Source: RGIG2000 sp045612665
GTDB taxonomy: Bacteria > Bacillota > Clostridia > Oscillospirales > CAG-272
Reading direction: 5' to 3'
DNA: 64,000 nucleotides
Assembly: GCA_045612665.1 (NCBI GenBank)
Contig: JAZKZO010000013.1
Coordinates: forward strand, 1-64,000
The notes under the pieces are model-generated. The model searched no databases. It saw only the letters and a list, made by a program, of their open reading frames with translations, and had not been told where the DNA came from. The position numbers and the translations under genes are program-made. Below are positions 25,816 to 32,932 of this stretch, in pieces; position 1 is the first letter of the stretch; the number at the start of each line of letters is the position of its first letter.

Positions 25816-27033
25816 ATGGAAAACAATGAAATTATAACTAATGCCTTGCGTTATATTAACAAGGAATGTAAAAACAGCGAATTAACCATCGAAAACATTG
25901 CTGTAAATGCAGGCTTTTGTACTGACTATTTCAATCGTATATTTTTAAATCACACAGGCTTTAATGTAATGGAATACGTTCGATTTACAAGGTTAAGTAA
26001 TGCAGCAATAGAACTTAGGAAAACAGATAATTCAATTCTTGAAATCGGTTTGAAATATGGATATGACTCTCACGATGGGTTTACCCGTGCTTTCAAAAAG
26101 CAATATGGTAAAACGCCAAGTGAATACCGTGAAGAAATGAAAAACATACCAATTACCTTCGCTGATTATAATATGAATACAACCGCCGGTAATAGAGTTG
26201 CACATGCTTTAAGTGAATTTAAGCGAATTCCAAGTGATATAGTTGTGGATTATCTATTAACTTTGAATGCAATAAAATACGGTTATGATGCATTATCTAT
26301 CAAGTGGAACGGAACTTCAATTTTGACAGATTGTGATTTTGAAGAAACGGGATGCTTTATAGGAGCTGATATGTTTTTTGGAGATAAGCCATACCTATAT
26401 TTGCACGTAAGACATAAGGAAGATATCGCACGATATGTGAAAATTCTTGCAAAGCTAAATCCAAGCGTTATTCAGTTGTCGGTAGAGGATGAAATCAGTG
26501 AAAAAGAAATAGCAGAGTGCTTAAATGAGATAAAGTACAATAAAATTAATTCTTTGCCACAGGCTATATATCTTGGAGAGCCGTTTGAAATACCACAAAG
26601 CGAATATACGATGCGCTTCCTTGATGAAAACGACATGAGCAAGGCTCTTGCGTGGGCAAACGAAATGAACGTAGAAAAGGGTTGGACTTGGGGATTAAAT
26701 CACGTTTTGAAAATGCCTCGCCAAAGTCATCCCGATGACCAGCCTATCGGTATGTTTTATAATGGCAAGCTAATAGGAGTATCAAGAGTTTCTCTAATGG
26801 AAGCTCACAACTTCAAGCTTAATAACTGTATAGTTACTGTAATTTTGCCGGAGTATAGAGCCGATAAGCTATATGAATTGCTTTATAAGTTTTCACTTAA
26901 CGAAATGATGAAGCAGGATTGTATTCCTTATGAGGATATGCAATTTGGCGAGCAAGCTAAAAACAACGGTAATTTCACAGCAACAGATATTGGTTATGAA
27001 ATTGTTAAATACACAAGAATAATTGAGTTCTAA
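25816..27033 (+). CDS. AraC-family DNA-binding domain fused to a GNAT-like domain
   Basis: 405 aa. Residues 1-108 form the double helix-turn-helix of AraC/XylS proteins (ELTIENIAVNAGFCTDYFNRIF; ILEIGLKYGYDSHDGFTRAFKKQYGKTPSEYR). A middle region (about 115-260) is unassigned. The C-terminus from about 264 (YTMRFLDENDMSKALAWANE, PIGMFYNGKLIGVSRVS, then CIVTVILPEYRADKLYELLYKFS) has the strand-helix pattern of a GNAT acetyltransferase. This fold call is by eye. Putting the HTH first with the effector domain last is the reverse of most AraC regulators. ATGAAAGGAG precedes the ATG. It has its own promoter and terminator. Confidence 0.78.
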   Translation: MENNEIITNALRYINKECKNSELTIENIAVNAGFCTDYFNRIFLNHTGFNVMEYVRFTRLSNAAIELRKTDNSILEIGLKYGYDSHDGFTRAFKKQYGKTPSEYREEMKNIPITFADYNMNTTAGNRVAHALSEFKRIPSDIVVDYLLTLNAIKYGYDALSIKWNGTSILTDCDFEETGCFIGADMFFGDKPYLYLHVRHKEDIARYVKILAKLNPSVIQLSVEDEISEKEIAECLNEIKYNKINSLPQAIYLGEPFEIPQSEYTMRFLDENDMSKALAWANEMNVEKGWTWGLNHVLKMPRQSHPDDQPIGMFYNGKLIGVSRVSLMEAHNFKLNNCIVTVILPEYRADKLYELLYKFSLNEMMKQDCIPYEDMQFGEQAKNNGNFTATDIGYEIVKYTRIIEF

Positions 27034-27046
27034 ACTCAAACCTCCT

Positions 27047-27080
27047 AAAAACGAGTGTTGATTTTCAACACTCGTTTTTC
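27047..27080 (+). terminator. Terminator after the AraC-GNAT gene
   Basis: AAAACGAGTGTTGA pairs with TCAACACTCGTTTT around a TTT loop, followed by a T-run. Confidence 0.92.
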
Positions 27081-27108
27081 TTTTTCTGTTTACAAATAAT
27101 TAAAAGTA

Positions 27109-27137
27109 AAAAGACGGTATGTAAATACCGTCTTTTT
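27109..27137. terminator. Second terminator, probably serving the minus-strand membrane gene
   Basis: AAAAGACGGTAT (27109-27120) pairs with ATACCGTCTTTT (27125-27136), loop GTAA, with A/T runs on both sides, so it can act in both directions between convergent genes. Confidence 0.85.
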
Positions 27138-27747
27138 AAAATTGTTTTTTGTATTTTTGGTTTTCGCGTTCTTTGGTTTCTTTTAGGCGCTTTATAAGAA
27201 TTGTGAGAATTGTGCAGATAATAAAAGCACCGATATAGATTCCTAAGATGAGAATTAGGTTGTTTCCAACGTTTAAGCCACCGATAGTAACTGTGATTAG
27301 ATAGTAGAAAATTCCAACTGTAACAAAGTAAATCAATGCTTTGATAGAAAAGCTTTCTAGCTTTACATAGCAAATAAGCGCTGAAATAAGAGCTGAAAAT
27401 ACAGCTATTACAATAATTGAATAAAGATCGATTGACCAAAGAGCCTTTTTTGATATGTTTACAAAATATACTATGATTTTTAAAATTACCGAGATGCAAG
27501 TATAAAAAGAGAAGCTATACCACATCATTTTTATTTTTTCAAGAGGTTTTATAAGACCATCCTTCAAAATAACAACGAATGCCGATATTCCGAAAGAGAT
27601 TATTAACAGTGTAAGCGTTGCACCTAAGCTCAAAAGTCCTGTTTTGGATATAAAAAGTCCTATAAACAAGTCTAGAAGTAGTGTTAAAGGAGCAAAAATT
27701 GCGCAAGAAAAAGTAAGCATATTTAAAATTAACCTCTTTGCGTTCAT
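27136..27747 (-). CDS. Hypothetical membrane protein, about six membrane segments
   Basis: 203 aa, strongly hydrophobic. Segments are seen at about 8-30, 38-60, 78-95, 105-125, 133-150 and 163-186, followed by a charged tail (KRLKETKERENQKYKKQF) that is probably cytoplasmic. I recognise no family; small multi-pass proteins of this size, such as DUF3021-type, look similar, but no diagnostic motif is present. It faces the AraC-GNAT gene and is divergent from nusB. AAGGAG lies upstream of the ATG on the minus strand. Confidence 0.7.
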   Translation of the reverse strand: MNAKRLILNMLTFSCAIFAPLTLLLDLFIGLFISKTGLLSLGATLTLLIISFGISAFVVILKDGLIKPLEKIKMMWYSFSFYTCISVILKIIVYFVNISKKALWSIDLYSIIVIAVFSALISALICYVKLESFSIKALIYFVTVGIFYYLITVTIGGLNVGNNLILILGIYIGAFIICTILTILIKRLKETKERENQKYKKQF

Positions 27748-27778
27748 AAATAAACTCCTTTCAAGTGATTACATTGAA

Positions 27779-27807
27779 AGCATACCACAAATCGCATCTT
27801 TTTTCAA
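27779..27807 (-). promoter_or_regulatory. Predicted promoter of the membrane protein gene
   Basis: Read on the minus strand: TTGAAA, 17 bp, TATGCT. Confidence 0.6.
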
Positions 27808-27833
27808 GTAATTTCTATAAAAAACAGTAAAAA

Positions 27834-27864
27834 TGAAAATATGCATAAAAAATGAATATTTTCA
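27834..27864. repeat. Inverted repeat upstream of the nusB promoter
   Basis: TGAAAATAT (27834-27842) and ATATTTTCA (27856-27864) are perfect 9-base arms around 13 bases. It ends one base before the nusB -35 and lies upstream of the divergent membrane gene, so it could be an operator; A+T-rich chance pairing is also possible. Confidence 0.4.
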
Positions 27865-27865
27865 C

Positions 27866-27894
27866 TTGACTTTATTTGAGCAAACCTATATAAT
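27866..27894 (+). promoter_or_regulatory. Predicted promoter of the nusB operon
   Basis: TTGACT (27866-27871), 17 bp, TATAAT (27889-27894). Confidence 0.78.
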
Positions 27895-27940
27895 ATAGGT
27901 AAACAATAAATTGTTTATATTTATTCAAACGAGGTTTATT

Positions 27941-28342
27941 ATGCTTGGTAAGAGAAAAATAAGAAAAAATGTCTTTGGTCTTGTTTTTGGCTATAATTTT
28001 AACAAGGAGATTGACAAGCTTCAATATTACAATGACGCATACGACAATTTTTGTTGCGAGGATAACGAGGAAGAGAGTGTAAAGACTACCTTTTTTGGCA
28101 TTTGCGACAATATTGAGGAAATAGATGCGATTATATCTAATAATCTTAAGGGATGGAATATATCAAGACTTTCAAAGGTAACGGTTTCCATTTTGAGAGT
28201 TAGCGTTTATGAAATGAAATATCTTGAACTTCCACCTGCAATTTCTATAAACGAGGCAGTTGAGCTTGCAAAGGAATACGCAGAGGATGGAGCTTCATCT
28301 TACATAAACGGCGTTCTTAATAATATTAAAAACGGACTTTGA
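27941..28342 (+). CDS. nusB: Transcription antitermination factor NusB
   Basis: RNA-binding factor for rRNA antitermination, acting with NusE (S10). ATG 27941 is preferred over TTG 27911 because GAGG lies seven bases upstream and the protein then starts MLGKRKIRKNVFGLVF, near the usual NusB N-terminus. The C-terminal half is clear: WNISRLSKVTVSILRVSVYE, PPAISINEAVELAKEYA and SYINGVLNNI. Length 133 aa is typical. First gene of the operon running through tlyA/argR; the next gene starts two bases later. Confidence 0.94.
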   Translation: MLGKRKIRKNVFGLVFGYNFNKEIDKLQYYNDAYDNFCCEDNEEESVKTTFFGICDNIEEIDAIISNNLKGWNISRLSKVTVSILRVSVYEMKYLELPPAISINEAVELAKEYAEDGASSYINGVLNNIKNGL

Positions 28343-28344
28343 TT

Positions 28345-29298
28345 ATGTCGAATAAGGTTTTTGTTGGAATTGATACAAGCAATTACACAACCTCATGCGC
28401 AATATCGGACGAAAGTGGCAATATCTTGCATAATTTCAAGATATTGCTTCCTGTTTCCGAGGGGGAACGAGGATTAAGACAAAGCGAGGCTGTCTTTGCT
28501 CATATCAAGAATTTTAAGCTCATTGCCGAGATGATACGAGAAAAATGCTCAAATCTTGACATTGTAGCGATTGGATACTCGGGATCGCCGAGAGATGCGC
28601 AGGGCTCTTATATGCCTTGCTTTTTAACAGGTGAGGCGGTGGCACAAATGCTATCGTCGTTTGTTGGCTGTAAGGCTTATAAATTTTCTCATCAGGCAGG
28701 ACACATTCGTGCCGCCATTTATTCCTCGGGCGCTCAAATAGATGATGATTTTATATCGTTTCACGTTTCCGGTGGAACGACTGATATATTGTTGGTTAAG
28801 AAAACCACCGACGGATATTACGATATAGAGTGTCTTGGCGGTAGTGTTGACCTACACGCAGGACAGGCTATTGATAGAATAGGCGTTTTAATGGGTCTTG
28901 ATTTTCCTTGCGGAAGACATATGGAAGCCTTGGCAAGAGAAAATAAGGTTAAAGTTGAGAGCCCCAAAATTTGCGTTAAGGGATTATCCTGTAATTTGTC
29001 GGGACTTGAAAATTTGGCCGTAAAGCTATATGCATCAACAGGTGATAAGCCGTTGGTTTGCGCATACGTGCTTGAATTTATCGGCAAAACCTTGGAAAAA
29101 ATCACACAAAACATAAGAAACATCGGTTATAGCCAAAAAATTATATATGCCGGTGGAGTAATGAGTAACAAAATAATACAGGCAAGGCTAGGTGCAAAAT
29201 TTAAGGATGTTTATTTTGCAAGTCCCGAATTTAGCGCTGACAATGCAGCCGGAATTGCATTACTTGCCAAGGAGAAGTATTCAAAAGAAGAGAGGTAA
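28345..29298 (+). CDS. TsaD-like (Kae1/Gcp superfamily) paralogue
   Basis: 317 aa ASKHA-fold protein related to TsaD, the enzyme that adds threonylcarbamoyl to tRNA A37. Visible: GIDTSNYTTSCAI (N-terminal phosphate-binding loop), the metal-binding His-x3-His in FSHQAGHIRAA, HVSGGTTDILLV, AGGVMSNKI and SADNAAGIALL. It is more divergent and shorter than true TsaD (about 340 aa). A paralogue at this place, between nusB and xseA, recurs in Clostridia, so the true tsaD is probably elsewhere. ATG 28345 is chosen over TTG 28339, which overlaps the nusB stop. Function is inferred only. Confidence 0.82.
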   Translation: MSNKVFVGIDTSNYTTSCAISDESGNILHNFKILLPVSEGERGLRQSEAVFAHIKNFKLIAEMIREKCSNLDIVAIGYSGSPRDAQGSYMPCFLTGEAVAQMLSSFVGCKAYKFSHQAGHIRAAIYSSGAQIDDDFISFHVSGGTTDILLVKKTTDGYYDIECLGGSVDLHAGQAIDRIGVLMGLDFPCGRHMEALARENKVKVESPKICVKGLSCNLSGLENLAVKLYASTGDKPLVCAYVLEFIGKTLEKITQNIRNIGYSQKIIYAGGVMSNKIIQARLGAKFKDVYFASPEFSADNAAGIALLAKEKYSKEER

Positions 29299-29300
29299 AA

Positions 29301-30563
29301 ATGGCTGTTTCATATAGATTTGACGAAAATGGCAATCAGCTTATGCCTGAGCCTAAATCTATTTCTTGGCTAAATGAATATATAAAATCTCTTATTGAGG
29401 AGGAAGTTCAGCTTCAAGACGTCTACGTTTTAGCTGAAATTTCTAACTTTAAAAGTCATTCGACAGGACATTTGTATTTTACATTGAAGGACGAAAAAAG
29501 CGAAATTAAGGCAGTTATGTTTCGTACATATGCCTATAAGCTTCAATTTCGCCCTGAAAATGGCTTGAAGGTTCTTGTTCACGGAAGAGTTGGGGTTTAC
29601 GAAAAGGGTGGAGTATATCAGCTTTACGTTGATGCTATGCAGCCCGACGGAATAGGTTCTTTGTATCTTGCTTACGAGCAATTAAAGAAAAAGCTATCTG
29701 ACGAGGGCTTGTTTGATGAGTCTCACAAGAAGTCTTTGCCGAGATTTCCAAAGAAAATAGGAATTATTACCTCACCAACAGGAGCGGCAGTAAGAGATAT
29801 AATAAAGGTTTCTAAAAGAAGATGTCCTTTTATTAAGCTAGTGCTATTTCCGTCTGCCGTTCAAGGTGCATCTGCTGCCGATGAGCTCACAAGAGCTGTG
29901 GAATATTTCAATTTTGACGAGTCAGTGGATCTTATAATAATCGGTCGAGGTGGCGGATCTATTGAGGACTTGTGGTCATTTAATGATGAAGGACTTGCAA
30001 GAGCAATTTATGCGTCTAAAATACCTGTCATTTCTGCCGTTGGGCACGAAATCGACTTTACAATATGCGATTTTGTAGCTGATGTTCGTGCTGCAACACC
30101 GTCGCATGCCGCTGAAATTGCGACGCCGAATGTTTTTGATTTGAAAACTTCGCTTGATTCCTATTATAAAAGCATGTATAGCTCAATTTATCACAAAATA
30201 GAGAATTATAAGACAAGAGTATCAGCTCTTGAGAGTAATAAGATGTTAAAAAATCCTCTAATTCTCTTTGACACTAAGAAAATGCAACTTTTTACAATTG
30301 CCGAAAATATGTCTAATGCAATTTTGGCGAAGACAAATGCACTAAAGCTTGAGCTTACAAGACTGGGCGCCTCGCTAAACGCTTTAAGTCCTCTTGCGGT
30401 TTTATCAAGAGGATATAGCGCTGTGTTTGATAGTGATAATAAGGTTGTGAAAAGTATTGAAAATATCGAAATAAACGATGAAATATGTTTGAAAATGGCA
30501 GACGGTGCTTTAAAGGCGACTGTTAACTCAAAAGAAAGAGAAGGAAAAGAAAATGCCTGCTAA
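29301..30563 (+). CDS. xseA: Exodeoxyribonuclease VII large subunit
   Basis: Catalytic subunit of ExoVII, which degrades single-stranded DNA from both ends. N-terminal OB-fold (about 25-120, VYVLAEISNFKSHSTGHLYF), catalytic domain with IGIITSPTGAAVRDI and IIGRGGGSIEDLWSFNDE, and VGHEIDFTICDFVADVRA. A coiled-coil region follows. Length 420 aa. It overlaps xseB by 11 bases, consistent with fixed stoichiometry and coupling. Confidence 0.97.
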   Translation: MAVSYRFDENGNQLMPEPKSISWLNEYIKSLIEEEVQLQDVYVLAEISNFKSHSTGHLYFTLKDEKSEIKAVMFRTYAYKLQFRPENGLKVLVHGRVGVYEKGGVYQLYVDAMQPDGIGSLYLAYEQLKKKLSDEGLFDESHKKSLPRFPKKIGIITSPTGAAVRDIIKVSKRRCPFIKLVLFPSAVQGASAADELTRAVEYFNFDESVDLIIIGRGGGSIEDLWSFNDEGLARAIYASKIPVISAVGHEIDFTICDFVADVRAATPSHAAEIATPNVFDLKTSLDSYYKSMYSSIYHKIENYKTRVSALESNKMLKNPLILFDTKKMQLFTIAENMSNAILAKTNALKLELTRLGASLNALSPLAVLSRGYSAVFDSDNKVVKSIENIEINDEICLKMADGALKATVNSKEREGKENAC

Positions 30564-30798
30564 AAAGGAAATAACGTTTGAACAAGCTTTAGAAAGACTT
30601 GAAAATATAGTTGCATCACTAGAAAACGGTGATGCTCCTTTGGATGAATCGTTAACTCTTTTTGAAGAAGGAGTTAAGCTTGTTAAGCTTTGCAATAACA
30701 AACTGGAGAATGCCGAGGAGGCTGTTAAACAGTTGCTGAACATTGATGGGGAATTCATAGAAAAGAATTTTTCAGAGGAGCTTGAAAATGAGAATTGA
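30553..30798 (+). CDS. xseB: Exodeoxyribonuclease VII small subunit
   Basis: 81 aa helical subunit that binds the XseA coiled coil. Family signature FEQALERLENIVASLENGDAPLDE followed by FEEGVKLVKLCNNKLENAE. Overlaps xseA by 11 bases and ispA by 11 bases. Confidence 0.95.
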   Translation: MPAKKEITFEQALERLENIVASLENGDAPLDESLTLFEEGVKLVKLCNNKLENAEEAVKQLLNIDGEFIEKNFSEELENEN

Positions 30799-31666
30799 CG
30801 AGCTGATTTCAGAAAATTCTACAATCGTCGAAAATGAATTGAAGGCTTATTGCGATGTAAACGGATATGGCCTAGAGAAGCCGATGGCTTATAGCTTGCT
30901 TTCTGGTGGAAAAAGGTTGAGACCTTTTATGGTTATTGAATCATACAAGCTCTTTTCAAAGAAAAATGATATTGAAAAGGTACTTCCATATGCGTGCGCG
31001 CTTGAAATGATTCACACATATTCCTTGATACACGATGATTTGCCATCAATGGATAATGATGATTATAGGAGAGGAAAGCCTACTAACCACAAGGTTTTTG
31101 GAGAAGCCAATGCACTTTTGGCGGGAGATGCGCTTTTGACATATGCGTTTTTGGTTGCCTCATCGAATAATAACGTTAGTCACGTGAGTGTTAGAAATGC
31201 TATTAAGGCACTTTCCGACTGTGCAGGATTTGCCGGAATGGCGGGCGGACAAATGCTCGATATAAACTCGAATATCAATTCATATGATGAGCTTAAGAAA
31301 ATGCATGAGCTTAAAACAGGAGCTCTTATTAAATGCGCAATGCTTTTGGGATATTACGCTAGCTGTGACGAACCGAACGACGAGGTTGTCTGCGATTTGA
31401 CCAAATTTGCGTTGAATATTGGCGTTGCATTCCAAATAAGAGATGATATTCTTGATAAAATAGCAGATGAATCGGTTTTGGGAAAGCCTGTCGGCTCTGA
31501 TGAAAAAAACAATAAGCTTACCTCACTTTCTTATATGTCGATAGATGAGGCCCAAAAGACAGTGGATAGGCTAACTAACGAAGCGATCGCTATCATTGGT
31601 AAGTATTCCGAAGGAAATGACACATTGATACAGCTTGCAAAATATCTTGTTGAGAGAAATAAATGA
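30788..31666 (+). CDS. ispA: Polyprenyl (farnesyl/geranylgeranyl) diphosphate synthase
   Basis: Condenses isopentenyl and allylic diphosphates to C15/C20 prenyl diphosphates. First aspartate-rich motif in LIHDDLPSMDNDDYRRGKPT (about 80-99), GGKRLRP before it, second aspartate motif QIRDDILD near 220. The first motif is the bacterial DDx4D type. Length 292 aa is typical. ATG 30788 is preferred over TTG 30782. In many Clostridia dxs follows here; it is absent, tlyA starting with a four-base overlap. Confidence 0.94.
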   Translation: MRIDELISENSTIVENELKAYCDVNGYGLEKPMAYSLLSGGKRLRPFMVIESYKLFSKKNDIEKVLPYACALEMIHTYSLIHDDLPSMDNDDYRRGKPTNHKVFGEANALLAGDALLTYAFLVASSNNNVSHVSVRNAIKALSDCAGFAGMAGGQMLDINSNINSYDELKKMHELKTGALIKCAMLLGYYASCDEPNDEVVCDLTKFALNIGVAFQIRDDILDKIADESVLGKPVGSDEKNNKLTSLSYMSIDEAQKTVDRLTNEAIAIIGKYSEGNDTLIQLAKYLVERNK

Positions 31667-32445
31667 TAAGACTTGATTTATATTTAAGTAATTTCGGATA
31701 TGTAAAGAGCCGTCAAAAGGCGAAAACGTTAATAGAAGACGGTTTTGTGAATGTAAATGGCAAGAAAATTACCAAATCATCTTACTTGATTGCTGAGGAA
31801 TCGGAGAATAACATTGAAATTTCCGATCCATGTCCTTACGTTTCAAGAGGTGGATTAAAGCTTGAAAAGGCCATAGTCGAGGGAAATGTTAACGTTTTAA
31901 ACAAAACTGCCATAGATATAGGAGCCTCTACGGGCGGATTTACTGATTGTTTACTGAAACACGGGGCAAGAATCATTTATGCCGTTGATTCGGGCTCAAA
32001 TCAGCTTGATACGGCTTTAAAATACAACTCTAGAGTTGTTTCTATGGAAAATTATAATGCGAGGACCATATCCTTTGAAGATATCGGAGAGTTTTGCGAT
32101 ATTATTACAATGGACGTTTCTTTTATATCTCAAACGCTTATTATGCCATCGGCAGTTTCGCTTTTAAGAGAAAGCGGAGCGTATATTTCACTAATCAAGC
32201 CACAGTTTGAGGTTGGAAAATCAAGGATTGGCAAGGGTGGAATTGTCAAAAATCCCGAGGATAGACTTTTTGGAGTGGAAAAGATAATTGAATGTGCAGA
32301 TGCATTGAATATGAAGTGCATTTATTTTTCAAAATCTCCCATTCTTGGCGGAGATGGAAATACCGAATATTTGGCGATTTTTTCCAAAAATGCTATAAAA
32401 CCTATAGAAAACACGGACATTAAGAGAATTGTGCTCGAAAAATAA
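31663..32445 (+). CDS. tlyA: TlyA-family rRNA (cytidine-2'-O)-methyltransferase
   Basis: S4 RNA-binding domain at about 3-65 (IRLDLYLSNFGYVKSRQKAKTL, FVNVNGKKITK), then an FtsJ-like methyltransferase with the SAM motif AIDIGASTGGFTDCLL, TMDVSFISQT and LIKPQFEVG. TlyA methylates 2'-OH groups of 16S and 23S rRNA in mycobacteria; Firmicutes homologues (YqxC) sit before argR as here. Length 260 aa. Start overlaps ispA by ATGA. Confidence 0.94.
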   Translation: MIRLDLYLSNFGYVKSRQKAKTLIEDGFVNVNGKKITKSSYLIAEESENNIEISDPCPYVSRGGLKLEKAIVEGNVNVLNKTAIDIGASTGGFTDCLLKHGARIIYAVDSGSNQLDTALKYNSRVVSMENYNARTISFEDIGEFCDIITMDVSFISQTLIMPSAVSLLRESGAYISLIKPQFEVGKSRIGKGGIVKNPEDRLFGVEKIIECADALNMKCIYFSKSPILGGDGNTEYLAIFSKNAIKPIENTDIKRIVLEK

Positions 32446-32458
32446 GGGAGAATAATAT

Positions 32459-32905
32459 ATGAAATCCAGTAGACAGGAAAAAATACTTGAGATTATTTCG
32501 AAAAACAATATAGAAACTCAAGAAGAATTAATAGAGGCCCTTAAAAAAGAGGGAATTGTTGCAACTCAGGCGACGGCTTCAAGAGATATAAGACAGCTTA
32601 AGCTTTTGAAGGTTATGGTTGATGGTGTTTATAAGTACGTAGCACCAAAGAAGGAGCTTGATGAATTATCAGAATATAATAGTGCATTGATTTTGTCTAT
32701 ACGCGAAATAAAGTATGCTCTTAACAATGTTGTTATAAGAACTGCACCTGGTCTTGCTCAAGCCGTTGCTGCCGGTGTTGATTCGTTGAGAGAAAATGAT
32801 ATTTTAGGATCCGTGGCGGGTGATGATACTATAATTTTGGTTACATCGTCAGAGGAAGCTAGCGAAAGAATAGCGCAAAAGCTTTCTAAAATAGCTGAAA
32901 GATAA
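32459..32905 (+). CDS. argR: Arginine repressor ArgR
   Basis: Arginine-dependent hexameric repressor. N-terminal winged helix (RQEKILEIISKNNIETQEEL, VATQATASRDIRQLKLLKV) and C-terminal oligomerisation/arginine-binding domain (RTAPGLAQAVAAGVD, GSVAGDDTIILVT). Length 148 aa is typical. Firmicutes place argR before recN, as here. AAGGGAG lies seven bases upstream of the ATG. No ARG-box search against other genes is possible here. Confidence 0.97.
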   Translation: MKSSRQEKILEIISKNNIETQEELIEALKKEGIVATQATASRDIRQLKLLKVMVDGVYKYVAPKKELDELSEYNSALILSIREIKYALNNVVIRTAPGLAQAVAAGVDSLRENDILGSVAGDDTIILVTSSEEASERIAQKLSKIAER

Positions 32906-32932
32906 GAAATTACAAATATTAAAGGAGCAAAT

